From positions 1 through 50,091 of the forward strand of contig JAJRUM010000054.1 of assembly GCA_024277815.1 (NCBI GenBank): a stretch of 50,091 nucleotides of DNA. The letters run 5' to 3'. The position numbers and the translations under genes were made by a program. The notes under the pieces are model-generated. The model did no database searches, was not told where the DNA came from, and saw only the letters and a list, made by a program, of their open reading frames with translations. Origin of the DNA: Gammaproteobacteria bacterium (GTDB taxonomy: Bacteria > Pseudomonadota > Gammaproteobacteria > Xanthomonadales > SZUA-36). This document shows, piece by piece, positions 15,671 through 23,257 of this stretch. The first letter of the stretch is position 1; every line of letters begins with the position of its first letter.

Positions 15671-16555
15671 TTATGTGTTCAACTTCCTTTTGGTTGCTGC
15701 CCTCCCATACCGGGCAGCGTGGTCATTCCAATCTGTTTTCGGATCATGAGGCGCAACCCAGCCTTCAAGGTTGTGTTGCTGCATGGCTTCGGTTGCGGCC
15801 TTGATACCAGCCTTATCATTGTCAGCAGCAACCAAAACTTTGCGTTCGATAAACTTTACGCGGATGTGTGCAGCCACCTTGATCAGGTTATGTGCATCAA
15901 AAGCACACACCACACAATCGCCTGTAATTGAATGGACGGTGGCTGCCGTAGCATAGCCTTCAGCCAGCCAGATACGCTGGCCTGGTACGCCAATGGGGAA
16001 GTAACAGCCGCTTTTGCGACCACGCCGCAGGAACCTCTTGCTGAAACCATCGCCATCTTTAACAATGGTTTGCAGGCTCCATAACCGTTGCTCGTACCAC
16101 AGCGGTATCAGCAGATTTGCGCCCTCGGTTCGCAACCCATATGACTGCACATTCTTGGCTACCAGGTATGGATGCTCAGTTGCCAGTTTCGCGGCATCCC
16201 ACCTACGCCTTGCGCTAAGCGCAACACATCGTTGCTGGCGTACAATTCTTTCGCGAGCAGTTCTTTGCGCGGCAATGATGTCTTTACGGATTTCACGCTT
16301 GCGGCCATCTTCCAGGTCGCCACGGAACCATGTTTTCCGCAAAGTAGTGCGCCAATTTCCAAATACTCCACCATCACCGAAAAAGACGTACCATGAATCC
16401 CTATTTTTATCGCCATCAGCTTTGAAGCGGTGTATCTCACCGTCAGGATTTATTACCACATCAGATACCAATCCAGCCTTGAGCATGGCGGCTCTGAAAC
16501 TATCCTGCGGCGTGTAAAGAGCCGCCACTGCCTGGTTATACCTAGTAAAGCCCAT
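15671..16555 (-). CDS. Toprim-domain primase
   Basis: This probably synthesises primers for replication of the element. The 294-aa product ends in a Toprim domain: the catalytic Glu is in IWLAEGYATAAT and the Asp-x-Asp motif in VLVAADNDKAG, followed by KTDWNDHAARYG, which is typical of phage and satellite primases. The N-terminus resembles the family module that reads GEIHRFKADGD then FFGDGGVFGNWR; no CHC2 zinc-finger cysteines are visible. The ATG at 16555 has AGGGGG about 7 bp upstream. It follows the AlpA-like gene on the same strand after a 182-bp leader that contains the candidate small RNA on the opposite strand. Confidence 0.85.
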   Translation of the reverse strand: MGFTRYNQAVAALYTPQDSFRAAMLKAGLVSDVVINPDGEIHRFKADGDKNRDSWYVFFGDGGVFGNWRTTLRKTWFRGDLEDGRKREIRKDIIAAQRTARERIVRQQRCVALSARRRWDAAKLATEHPYLVAKNVQSYGLRTEGANLLIPLWYEQRLWSLQTIVKDGDGFSKRFLRRGRKSGCYFPIGVPGQRIWLAEGYATAATVHSITGDCVVCAFDAHNLIKVAAHIRVKFIERKVLVAADNDKAGIKAATEAMQQHNLEGWVAPHDPKTDWNDHAARYGRAATKRKLNT

Positions 16556-16636
16556 TTCATCCCCCTGGTGCTGCTTCTGGCTTGCTGGATTGACGGAAAA
16601 AGCTACACAGCAAGGTTGCCGTGCAGTGGTGGAAAC

Positions 16637-16664
16637 TTGTTTGGTCGCTAGGGGTTGGTATAAT
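16637..16664 (+). promoter_or_regulatory. Promoter for the candidate small RNA
   Basis: A perfect TATAAT at 16659-16664 is preceded by TTGTTT (16637-16642) with a 16-bp spacer. It faces the + strand, opposite to the primase and regulator genes, and no + strand ORF follows before a terminator 42 bp downstream. Confidence 0.6.
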
Positions 16665-16670
16665 GGCGGT

Positions 16671-16735
16671 CATCAGTGCTTCCTGTTGCGGGTCGATTGA
16701 TACTTAAAGGCCGTTTGCAGCGGCCTTTTTCTTTT
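16671..16735 (+). ncRNA. Candidate small regulatory RNA (about 65 nt)
   Basis: A near-consensus promoter (16637-16664) and an intrinsic terminator (16706-16735) define a transcript of about 65 nt with no ORF. ATCAGT (16672-16677) can pair with ATTGAT (16696-16701), presenting an 18-nt loop. Within the loop CTTCCTGTTGC (16679-16689) is complementary to the integrase mRNA at its ribosome-binding site (GCAACAGGAAG, from 19377-19387). The layout recalls the C4 and CI immunity RNAs of P1 and P4, which also sit near replication genes; whether it belongs to either family is not known. Confidence 0.55.
16706..16735 (+). terminator. Rho-independent terminator of the small RNA
   Basis: AAAGGCCG (16706-16713) and CGGCCTTT (16721-16728) form an 8-bp stem with a 7-nt loop, followed by a T-rich tail to 16735. 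The T-run is strong on the + strand and weaker on the - strand, where the AlpA-like gene ends 3 bp away. Confidence 0.8.
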
Positions 16736-16737
16736 GG

Positions 16738-16977
16738 TCAGCTAACGACCTCTCTTTCACTGAGCCATTCGTAAATAACGAAATCGGGCCATCCGACGGC
16801 ACGTGCGCCCAGCTTTACCGGTGCGGGAAAGGTTCCGTCTTTTATGCCGCGATCAATAAATGAGTCAGACACGCCAGCAGTTTTTTTCACAACAGGGCGG
16901 CGCAGAATCTTTGACCCAGACTTGAATTTGTACTTGCGCTTGGATTTGTGCGCCCCTGATTTACGCTGCTGCGACAT
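16738..16977 (-). CDS. AlpA-family regulator / excisionase-like protein
   Basis: AlpA-type proteins are small winged-helix DNA-binding proteins that activate excision or early transcription of satellites and cryptic prophages. The 79-aa product has a basic N-terminal tail and the family core ILRRPVVKKTAGVSDSFI followed by GTFPAPVKLGARAVGW, ending with the VIYEWLSERE helix. The ATG at 16977 has GGGAG about 8 bp upstream. It lies upstream of the primase on the same strand, the usual position in P4- and PICI-like elements. Control of int or of the replication genes is inferred from the family. Confidence 0.82.
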   Translation of the reverse strand: MSQQRKSGAHKSKRKYKFKSGSKILRRPVVKKTAGVSDSFIDRGIKDGTFPAPVKLGARAVGWPDFVIYEWLSEREVVS

Positions 16978-17061
16978 GTCATAACTCCCAGTGGTGGTTC
17001 CTGGGAACGTATCACCCTACAGGCCTACTGTTTATGGAAAAAAAAATAAATATTTTCCACT

Positions 17062-17081
17062 TTATGTGCTTTGGTGCATAA
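17062..17081. promoter_or_regulatory. Inverted repeat upstream of hicBA
   Basis: TTATGTGC and GTGCATAA form a near-perfect inverted repeat over 20 bp, about 50 bp before hicB and between it and the divergent AlpA-like gene. The placement suits an autoregulatory operator for the toxin-antitoxin pair, or one for the regulator; no experiment or family motif supports either. Confidence 0.35.
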
Positions 17082-17131
17082 AATGCGGTAAATTGTTGTC
17101 ATAGTGGCACTTAAACGGAACGGGGATTTTT

Positions 17132-17377
17132 ATGCCGGTGTTTACAATCAAGGTTAGTTTGGACAATGAGTCAGGCGTCTATTTTGTCGCTGACAGTAAC
17201 GTGCCGGGCCTCCATGCTGAGGCCGATTCATTGGATGAAATGCGGGACACCATCTTTCAACTTGCCCCAGATTTGCTGTGTGCTAACGGCATTATCAAGC
17301 CACGCAGCCAAGAATGTGATGTACCACTTGAACTTGTCATGCGTGAGAGTATTAAAGCCCGCAGAATTGGCTACTGA
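17132..17377 (+). CDS. hicB: HicB-like antitoxin (DUF1902-type, 81 aa)
   Basis: This is the probable antitoxin that binds and neutralises the HicA mRNA interferase. The product starts MPVFTIKVSLDNESGVYFV, continues DSNVPGLHAEADSLDEM and LAPDLL, which is the short HicB-like (DUF1902) pattern with a partial RNase H-like fold. The usual C-terminal ribbon-helix-helix or HTH DNA-binding domain is absent at this length, so repression of its own promoter would need another route. GGGG lies about 7 bp before the ATG. hicA begins 2 bp after the stop, so translation is probably coupled; the antitoxin-first order is the reverse of the classic hicAB locus. Confidence 0.8.
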   Translation: MPVFTIKVSLDNESGVYFVADSNVPGLHAEADSLDEMRDTIFQLAPDLLCANGIIKPRSQECDVPLELVMRESIKARRIGY

Positions 17378-17379
17378 GT

Positions 17380-17574
17380 TTGGGGGGAAAGAGTTACACA
17401 CCTGAGATTGTCAGGTTGTTAAAGAGGGCTGACTGCGTACTTATTAAAAGCGGCAAGCACCAGAAATGGAAGAACCTAAAAACTGACTTGGTTTTTACTG
17501 TCCCCCATAAATGCCGCTCCAAGCACACTGCAAATGCAATCATGAAATCCGGTGGTATCAGAAAGAAGTTCTAA
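17380..17574 (+). CDS. hicA: HicA-like toxin (mRNA interferase, 64 aa)
   Basis: HicA toxins have a double-stranded-RNA-binding fold and cleave mRNA with a conserved His. The product reads KSYTPEIVRLLKRADCVLIK, then SGKHQKWKN with the candidate catalytic His, FTVPHK and a C-terminal HTANAIMKSGG helix, matching the family end to end. The only in-frame start near the antitoxin stop is a TTG at 17380 with no clear ribosome-binding site, so expression probably depends on coupling from hicB. Length is normal for HicA. In a mobile element this pair may stabilise the element or act against phages; that is inference. Confidence 0.8.
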   Translation: MGGKSYTPEIVRLLKRADCVLIKSGKHQKWKNLKTDLVFTVPHKCRSKHTANAIMKSGGIRKKF

Positions 17575-17623
17575 ACTGTTCCAATAATCCTCGCAAACAG
17601 AAACAACGGTGGCCTCAGAAAGG

Positions 17624-18106
17624 CTACTGGTGTAGTTTTTTTGTTGCCTTGAATGTTGCCCACTGGCCAGACGGATACAGGTATTCAATCTTTTTAAGGC
17701 GTTTGTGGATTTTATCAGGCGTCATGTTCAGGGATTTGGCAGCAAGCTGTACTGCTGGCGTAAACTTTGCGCCATGTTCTTGGGCATGGCGGTTTTGTGC
17801 TGCCTCCCATTCAAGTTGCTGCTCCTGTCCTATCAAACTGTTATCCGTGTAAATGGCGATTTTTTCTTCCTGCGCACACGTCAGCTTGCCGCTTGCATTA
17901 ACCATATAACGCATGACCTCTTGCATGATTATGCTGTCCTCCCAGTGCTTGCCGCGCCTTCCTCTATCTTTGAGTAGTTCAAGCAGTTTGGTTTTCTCGC
18001 CGCTTGTCAACCTTTGGCCGATCAATTCAAGCACCTGTTCTGGGCTTGATTTACATTCCTTTTGATAGCCCAATGCAGTTAAAGCGTCTTTTGCAAACCT
18101 GCTCAT
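17624..18106 (-). CDS. Hypothetical protein coupled to integrase (160 aa)
   Basis: No family is recognised. The start overlaps the integrase stop as ATGA (18103-18106), so it is translated from the int message. The product is charged and largely helical; residues near 125-150 (AVQLAAKSLNMTPDKIHKRLK) look like a helix-turn-helix, so DNA binding, for example as an excision factor or int-linked regulator, is possible. It converges with hicA, the gap being 49 bp. Confidence 0.65.
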   Translation of the reverse strand: MSRFAKDALTALGYQKECKSSPEQVLELIGQRLTSGEKTKLLELLKDRGRRGKHWEDSIIMQEVMRYMVNASGKLTCAQEEKIAIYTDNSLIGQEQQLEWEAAQNRHAQEHGAKFTPAVQLAAKSLNMTPDKIHKRLKKIEYLYPSGQWATFKATKKLHQ

Positions 18107-19371
18107 GAGGCAACTCGAATATTGACAACCTTTTCTGATTTATCAGCACAACGGTCAACAAAGTCAGCCCAGGTCTGCATCATAATTTCACGCTCACCCA
18201 TGTAGTCAGCACGGTTGTATGCGTCTCGCACTCGGTTGGGTTCGCCGTGCGCCAACTGCCTTTCAATCGCATCTGGATTGAATGGGCGTGGCTGGTCATT
18301 GAACTGAAACATTCCCTCCTCATTAAGCCAAGTACTGGCCAGTGACCGGCAACCGTGCGCAGTCATCTGATCTTTGTAACCGATCCGGTAAATGGCAAAC
18401 AGGATTGTGTTTTCTGATATTGGTTTTTTGAAGGTCATGCGTCCAGGCAGTACAAGGTCACTGTCGCCTGAGAACGCCTTCAGTTGCTCCAGCAAACCCA
18501 CGGCCTGGGTGGACAATGGAACCTTGTGTGAGCTATTCATTTTCATTCTATTGGCGGGTATCGACCACAGGTTCTTATCCATGTCGAACTCATCCCATTT
18601 GGCAAATCTCAGTTCACCAGGACGGACAAATGTCAGCATCAGGAATCTGAGTGCAAGCTCCGTTTGCTTGAACATATCCGAGTCATCGATGGCTTGCAGG
18701 AAGTCAGGCAACTGCTTCCAGTGGATTGCTGCCATTTTCTTCACAGTGGTTTTATCTCGCTTGGTCAAATACTTTGACATGCCGGTGGCCGGATTTAAGT
18801 CAATGTGACCCTTGGCCACTGCATAACCCAGAATCTCGGTTATCCTGCGCAGGACTTTCTGAGCCATCACATGTGCACCACGATTGGTAATGACTGCCTC
18901 AGCTATACCAAGCGCCGTGCTGCCGGTGATGTCCTTGATGGGCGTGTCTTTTAATGGTGGTAGTACGTCCAGTTCAAGTGACCGCCACACAGCCTTGGCG
19001 TGCCGGTCTGTCCACCCGCCCTTCTGGCTGTCATACCATGCCTTGGCAACCAACCCAAAAGTGTTCAGGGTCTCTTCTTTATCCTTATGCCTGGCGGCAA
19101 CCGGATCAATGTTTTTGGCCAGCAGCTTGCGTGCCTCGGTGCGCTTGTCCCTGGCATCTGCGAGGCCGACATAGGGGTACTTGCCAAAGCTGGCAGTTTT
19201 AGTCTTGCCGTTGAATGCGTACTTCATGCGCCATAGCCTTGACCCGCTCGGCTGCACGAACAGGTACATACCGTCACCGTCATTCAGCCGGTATGGCTTG
19301 CTCATATCGTGATCTGGATTTCTGGGTTTGGGGTACTTGCATGCGGTGTCATTTAACAAGTTGCTGGCCAT
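18103..19371 (-). CDS. int: P4-type tyrosine recombinase (integrase)
   Basis: The enzyme integrates and excises the element at tRNA-Cys. The 422-aa product has the N-terminal DUF4102-type arm-binding domain (LNDGDGMYLFVQPSGSRLW, FGKYPYVGLADAR), a core-binding domain, and a catalytic domain with Arg in FVRPGELRFAKW, the HGCRS box, LAHGEPN and the nucleophilic Tyr in AYNRADYM. All key residues are present. I chose the ATG at 19371 because AGGA lies 7 bp upstream; a GTG two codons earlier overlaps that site. The gene lies 250 bp from the attachment repeat and reads away from it. Confidence 0.95.
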   Translation of the reverse strand: MASNLLNDTACKYPKPRNPDHDMSKPYRLNDGDGMYLFVQPSGSRLWRMKYAFNGKTKTASFGKYPYVGLADARDKRTEARKLLAKNIDPVAARHKDKEETLNTFGLVAKAWYDSQKGGWTDRHAKAVWRSLELDVLPPLKDTPIKDITGSTALGIAEAVITNRGAHVMAQKVLRRITEILGYAVAKGHIDLNPATGMSKYLTKRDKTTVKKMAAIHWKQLPDFLQAIDDSDMFKQTELALRFLMLTFVRPGELRFAKWDEFDMDKNLWSIPANRMKMNSSHKVPLSTQAVGLLEQLKAFSGDSDLVLPGRMTFKKPISENTILFAIYRIGYKDQMTAHGCRSLASTWLNEEGMFQFNDQPRPFNPDAIERQLAHGEPNRVRDAYNRADYMGEREIMMQTWADFVDRCADKSEKVVNIRVAS

Positions 19372-19445
19372 GATCACTTCCTGTTGCTTTTGCAGTTTTC
19401 TGGTTTACGCCGGTTCGTTTCTAGGGGTGGTCACCACTTTTAAAA

Positions 19446-19496
19446 AAGTAGCATTTTTGAGTAGCACTTTTTCAAACACCCCAAAATATGCTACTT
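19446..19496. promoter_or_regulatory. Candidate integrase arm-binding sites
   Basis: Three copies of a shared motif lie between int and the attachment core: AAGTAGCATTTTTG (19446-19459), GAGTAGCACTTTTT (19459-19472) and, on the other strand, AAGTAGCATATTTT (19483-19496). Two tandem copies plus one inverted copy next to int is the usual form of arm sites bound by the integrase N-terminal domain. Inferred from position and repetition. Confidence 0.5.
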
Positions 19497-19561
19497 CTGA
19501 AAAACCCTCATCACTTGCCACCATATTACACCAGAAGACCACAAACACAAGCACTGCAACA

Positions 19562-19580
19562 CTTCCAGAGGGTCTGGAAG
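19562..19580. repeat. Perfect 8-bp inverted repeat near the attachment site
   Basis: CTTCCAGA and TCTGGAAG flank a 3-base spacer, 42 bp inside the right border of the element. It could bind an accessory factor or form a hairpin; no T-run follows. Confidence 0.7.
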
Positions 19581-19621
19581 CTGCTGCAAAAGGTGTTTTG
19601 ATGTACCCTGAAAGGATGTTT

Positions 19622-19636
19622 TGGAGGCCAGGGTCG
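19622..19636. repeat. Attachment-site repeat at the tRNA-Cys 3' end
   Basis: TGGAGGCCAGGGTCG covers the encoded CCA end, discriminator base and 3' acceptor strand of tRNA-Cys, and is identical to 8188-8202. It marks the right border of the element and leaves the tRNA gene complete. Confidence 0.9.
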
Positions 19637-19695
19637 GAATCGAACCGGCGTAGACGGCTTTGCAGGCCGCAGCATAACCACTCTGCCACCTGGCC
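19622..19695 (-). tRNA. tRNA-Cys (GCA)
   Basis: The 74-nt gene folds into a full cloverleaf with a perfect 7-bp acceptor stem (GGCCAGG / CCTGGCC), anticodon loop CTGCAAA (anticodon GCA), T-loop TTCGATT, discriminator U as expected for tRNA-Cys, and an encoded CCA. It lines up with E. coli cysT without length change. A TAGAAT-like -10 lies about 40 bp upstream (complement of 19735-19740). The integrase-bearing element is inserted at its 3' end but restores the sequence. Confidence 0.97.
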
Positions 19696-19868
19696 CCGGG
19701 GTAGAGTTTCCGGGCGAGTTCCCGGAACGGCGCTATTCTACTATTGGTCGATAAACATTGCTACGTATCAATAAAATATCGCTGGTAATATTTCCCCACG
19801 GCACCAATTGGTGTTTAATAGGTCAAAATCAGTCACACACCCGACCATCATCACCAAGGATCAAAACA

Positions 19869-20303
19869 ATGTTTAGAGCCACACTTCTATTATCTGCCTT
19901 TCTGTTCAGCATGCCCGTCTTCGCACAGCAATACGTATTCCCTGCTGAAGGACAATCTCCTGAGCAACAAAAACAGGACGAGGCTATGTGCTACAACTGG
20001 GCGGTCGAAAACAGTGGCTACGACCCGGTCAATCCACCTGACGTGCAGGTTGCCGCCCAGCCCAGTGGTCCATCCGGCGCTCGGGTCCGGGGTGCCGCCC
20101 GGGGCGCGGTTATTGGTGAGATAACCCATGCCGATACAGGTAACGCAGCCATTGCAGGCGCGGTTATTGGCGGCTCGCGTGACCGGCGATCAAGGCGCGC
20201 GCAGCAGGAACAAGCCGTCGTTGCAGCAGAAGAATCAGGCAAGGACTCATTTAACAACGCACGGGCGGCCTGCCTTGAAGGCAAGGGTTACTCGGTGAAA
20301 TAG
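19869..20303 (+). CDS. Secreted glycine-zipper protein
   Basis: The 144-aa product has a signal peptide (MFRATLLLSAFLFSMPVFAQ). Next comes a segment with one Cys (QKQDEAMCYNWAVENSGYDP) and then a glycine-zipper-like stretch, GAARGAVIGEITHADTGNAA then AGAVIGGS, which in this family inserts into or packs against membranes. The C-terminal part is charged and ends with a second Cys (ARAACLEGKGYSVK). It is probably periplasmic or attached to the outer membrane; the function is unknown. The ATG at 19869 has AAGGA about 9 bp upstream; a longer frame from 19758 lacks the signal peptide. A bidirectional terminator follows. Confidence 0.85.
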   Translation: MFRATLLLSAFLFSMPVFAQQYVFPAEGQSPEQQKQDEAMCYNWAVENSGYDPVNPPDVQVAAQPSGPSGARVRGAARGAVIGEITHADTGNAAIAGAVIGGSRDRRSRRAQQEQAVVAAEESGKDSFNNARAACLEGKGYSVK

Positions 20304-20321
20304 TCCATAAAATGCACCCAC

Positions 20322-20359
20322 AAAAAAACCCGGCGATGGTACATACCACGCCGGGTTTT
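20322..20359. terminator. Bidirectional terminator between glycine-zipper gene and tRNA-Gly
   Basis: AAAACCCGGCG and CGCCGGGTTTT form an 11-bp stem around a 13-nt loop, with T-runs on both strands (TTTT on +, TTTTTTT on -). It can end the + strand glycine-zipper message and the - strand tRNA-Gly transcript. Confidence 0.85.
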
Positions 20360-20368
20360 AATTGTATT

Positions 20369-20444
<76 letters not shown>

Positions 20445-20457
20445 TTTGAGGTGGCGT

Positions 20458-20485
20458 ATTTTAAGCATATAGGCCGTTGTGTCAA
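20458..20485 (-). promoter_or_regulatory. Promoter of tRNA-Gly
   Basis: On the - strand TTGACA (complement of 20480-20485), a 16-bp spacer and TAAAAT (complement of 20458-20463) lie 14 bp before the tRNA 5' end. The consensus -35 and the short leader support a strong sigma-70 promoter. Confidence 0.75.
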
Positions 20486-20660
20486 CAAGCATTATAACAG
20501 TCATACAAGATTGCGGTGGCAGGACAGGGGCTACAGCCAATAAAAGTCGCTGCCAATATGTGTAAAAGTTGACAGGAATCACTGCTAATTTGCACTTTAC
20601 CCTTTCGTAGCAAGCCCTCCGGTGGCACAATACCGCCACCTGAACACGGCATGACAACTC

Positions 20661-20879
20661 ATGGTAAAAGAAGACGTAATCGAAATGGAAGGCACGGTGC
20701 TTGAAACCCTGCCCAATACCCTCTTCAAGGTCGAACTTGAAAACGGCCACGTAGTGACCGCTCATATCTCTGGCCGGATGCGCAAACATTACATCCGCAT
20801 CCTGACCGGTGATGGCGTAAAAGTTGAACTGACCCCCTACGACCTGTCCAAAGGGCGCATCACCTACCGCATGAAGTAA
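20661..20879 (+). CDS. infA: Translation initiation factor IF-1
   Basis: IF-1 binds the ribosomal A site during initiation. The 72-aa product is a single OB-fold with the family sequence [20 protein letters not shown], the basic [11 protein letters not shown] segment that contacts 16S rRNA, and the C-terminal GRITYR. Length is exactly that of E. coli InfA. The start ATG lacks a clear Shine-Dalgarno sequence. It converges with clpA, as in many gammaproteobacteria. A GC-rich imperfect hairpin without T-run (about 20882-20903) lies between the two ends. Confidence 0.98.
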   Translation: MVKEDVIEMEGTVLETLPNTLFKVELENGHVVTAHISGRMRKHYIRILTGDGVKVELTPYDLSKGRITYRMK

Positions 20880-20905
20880 ACCCGCCGCACCCGGGTGTGG
20901 CGCAC

Positions 20906-23203
20906 TTAACTCTCAGCCGATGCCGGTAACGCTTTTTGTGGTTCCTGGCGTGGTTTGGTGCGTATTTTCAATTGCTTGCCATCTTTCCGGGCAAGCGATA
21001 TATCAACTTCTCCGCCCTCAGCAAGATCTCCAAACAGCAAATCATCGGCCAACGGCCGCTTAATCTGATTTTGAATAACCCGCTTCATGGGCCGCGCACC
21101 CATCTCAGGGTCAAAGCCCTGCTCCGCCAGCCATTCACGCGCCGGCATGGAGACGGTAATACCGACATCTTTTAGCGCCAACTGCGCTTCAAGCTCAAGG
21201 ATAAACTTGTCCACGATCTGCAGCACGATGCCGAAATCCAGCGGCTTGAACTGGATAATCGCGTCAAGGCGGTTGCGGAACTCCGGTGTGAAGGTTCTGC
21301 GAATGGCCTCAGAGGAGTCAGACTCATTGCCCTGTTCGGTAAAGCCGATTGAGCGGCGTGAACTCTGTTGTGCACCGGCATTGGTGGTCATAACCAGAAT
21401 TACGTTACGGAAATCAGCTTCACGGCCATTGGAGTCCGTCAGTTTGCCGTGATCCATGATTTGCAGCAGGATGTTATAGACATCAGGATGGGCTTTTTCG
21501 ATCTCATCCAGCAATAAAACTGCGTGCGGGTTCCGGGTGACCGCTTCGGTCAGCAAACCACCCTGGTCAAAGCCAACATACCCCGGCGGCGCACCCACCA
21601 GGCGGGAGACAGAATGTGCTTCCATGTACTCCGACATGTCAAACCGGATCAGCTCGATACCCATGACCATGGATAGCTGCCTTGTGACTTCAGTTTTACC
21701 CACACCGGTCGGACCTGCGAACAGGAATGAACCGATCGGGGTTTCTTCCTCACCCAGGCCCGAACGAGCCATCTTGATCGCTGCTGCCAGCGCGTCAATG
21801 GCTTCGTTTTGCCCGAATACGGTTAATTTCAAATCACGGTCAAGATTGCGCAGGGCATCGCGGTCAGAACGGGACACCTGCTTGGGTGGTATACGCGCCA
21901 TGTGGGCGACAATACTTTCGATATCGTGCTCATCCAGCACGGTCTTGCGCTCATCTTCCGGCAGCATGCGCTGGCGAGCACCGGCTTCATCGATAACATC
22001 GATGGCTTTGTCCGGCAGGTGCCGGTCGTTAATATGGCGACCGGATAACTCGGCAGCGGCGCACAGGGCCTCGTCGGTATACCTGACATTGTGGTGTTCT
22101 TCAAATTTGGACTTGAGCCCACGCAGGATCTCAATGGTCTCAGGGATGGTCGGCTCACTGATATCGATTTTCTGGAAACGGCGAGCCAGTGCCCGATCTT
22201 TCTCGAACACGCCACGAAACTCCTGGAAGGTGGTCGAACCAATACAACGCAGTTCCCCGGAGGCCAGTACCGGCTTAATCAGGTTGGAGGCATCCATGAC
22301 CCCACCGGATGCTGCTCCGGCGCCGATAATGGTATGGATTTCGTCGATGAACAACACGGCTCCATCGGTTTTGTGCAACTCTGACAGCACCGCTTTGAGG
22401 CGCTTCTCAAAATCACCGCGATACTTGGTGCCAGCCAGCAATGCACCGAGGTCCAGCGCATAGATCGTTGCGTCAGCCAGAACTTCAGGCACCTGTTGCT
22501 CGATGATACGCAAGGCCAGACCTTCTGCCATAGCAGTTTTGCCTACGCCAGCCTCACCGACAAAAAGCGGATTGTTTTTGCGCCGGCGACACAACACCTG
22601 AATGGTGCGCTCAATCTCGCTGTCACGACCGATCAACGGATCGATCTTGCCTTCACGGGCACGCTCGTTGAGGTTGCTGGTAAAACTACCGAGCGCGCTT
22701 TTGCGTTCCTGGCTCTCAGCTTCTTCAGGTTCAGCAGTGGCGTCTTCCGTACCATCCGCAGCATCATGCTCCAGCGGCGATATACCGTGGGAAAGGTAAT
22801 TCACCACATCCAGCCGGCTTACATCAAATTTATTCAGCAGGTAGGTTGCGTAAGAGTCCTTTTCGCCAAAGGTGGCCACCAGTACGTTGGAACCCACGAC
22901 TTCCTGTTTGCCGGCAGACTGCACGTGGTACAGCGCCCTTTGCAAAACCCGCTGAAAGCCGATCGTTGGCTGTGTGTCGCGGCTGTCCTCGTCTTCGAGC
23001 ACCGGTACGGTCTCGGCGAGTGCTTTGCGCAACTCCATCTCGAGACCCTGGATATCCGCAGTGCAGGCACTTAAAACTGACAGCGCTGAGCTGTTGTCCA
23101 GCAGCGCCAGCAACAAGTGCTCAACCGTCAAAAACTCATGGCGGGCAGTACGCGCCTCCTGATAAGCCTGGCTGATGGTGATTTCGAGTTCCTTACTGAA
23201 CAT
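20906..23203 (-). CDS. clpA: ATP-dependent Clp protease ATPase subunit ClpA
   Basis: ClpA unfolds substrates and feeds them to ClpP, including N-degron proteins delivered by ClpS. The 765-aa product has the N-domain with two Clp-N repeats (residues 1 to about 150), a linker rich in Glu and Ala, then two AAA+ modules. The first has Walker A GEAGVGKT and Walker [10 protein letters not shown]; the second has GPTGVGKT and [11 protein letters not shown]. The C-terminal domain ends in a variable tail. Length is close to E. coli ClpA (758). clpS lies 54 bp upstream on the same strand, so the adaptor and the ATPase are co-expressed. Confidence 0.98.
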   Translation of the reverse strand: MFSKELEITISQAYQEARTARHEFLTVEHLLLALLDNSSALSVLSACTADIQGLEMELRKALAETVPVLEDEDSRDTQPTIGFQRVLQRALYHVQSAGKQEVVGSNVLVATFGEKDSYATYLLNKFDVSRLDVVNYLSHGISPLEHDAADGTEDATAEPEEAESQERKSALGSFTSNLNERAREGKIDPLIGRDSEIERTIQVLCRRRKNNPLFVGEAGVGKTAMAEGLALRIIEQQVPEVLADATIYALDLGALLAGTKYRGDFEKRLKAVLSELHKTDGAVLFIDEIHTIIGAGAASGGVMDASNLIKPVLASGELRCIGSTTFQEFRGVFEKDRALARRFQKIDISEPTIPETIEILRGLKSKFEEHHNVRYTDEALCAAAELSGRHINDRHLPDKAIDVIDEAGARQRMLPEDERKTVLDEHDIESIVAHMARIPPKQVSRSDRDALRNLDRDLKLTVFGQNEAIDALAAAIKMARSGLGEEETPIGSFLFAGPTGVGKTEVTRQLSMVMGIELIRFDMSEYMEAHSVSRLVGAPPGYVGFDQGGLLTEAVTRNPHAVLLLDEIEKAHPDVYNILLQIMDHGKLTDSNGREADFRNVILVMTTNAGAQQSSRRSIGFTEQGNESDSSEAIRRTFTPEFRNRLDAIIQFKPLDFGIVLQIVDKFILELEAQLALKDVGITVSMPAREWLAEQGFDPEMGARPMKRVIQNQIKRPLADDLLFGDLAEGGEVDISLARKDGKQLKIRTKPRQEPQKALPASAES

Positions 23204-23257
23204 TCAAGGAGTTTCCTGCTGCATTATCTTAGTGTGACCCGTGAAACCCGGTGCGGT

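Larger units (their letters stand above)
8188..19636. mobile_element. Integrated satellite-like element (about 11.4 kb) at tRNA-Cys
   Basis: The borders are a perfect 15-bp direct repeat (8188-8202 and 19622-19636); the right copy is the 3' end of tRNA-Cys, with a P4-type integrase 250 bp inside it. Contents from the integrase inward are: int, a 160-aa unknown, hicA/hicB, an AlpA-like regulator, a Toprim primase, a VirE-type helicase, terS, terL, four small unknowns, two small + strand ORFs, and an AT-rich secreted/membrane cargo pair. Portal, capsid, tail and lysis genes are absent. Size and content resemble phage satellites (P4 or PICI type). That class is an inference; the borders and gene content are seen directly. 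Confidence 0.88.

Noticed and set aside
8188-19636. Complete prophage
   Set aside because: No portal, capsid, tail, holin or lysin genes are visible and the element is only about 11.4 kb.
19622-19695. tRNA-Cys disrupted by the insertion
   Set aside because: The acceptor stem, discriminator and CCA are complete because the element's repeat restores the 3' end.
21537-22463. 308-codon + strand frame antisense to clpA
   Set aside because: Ser/Arg-rich composition typical of the complement of a GC-rich coding gene; clpA is unambiguous here.
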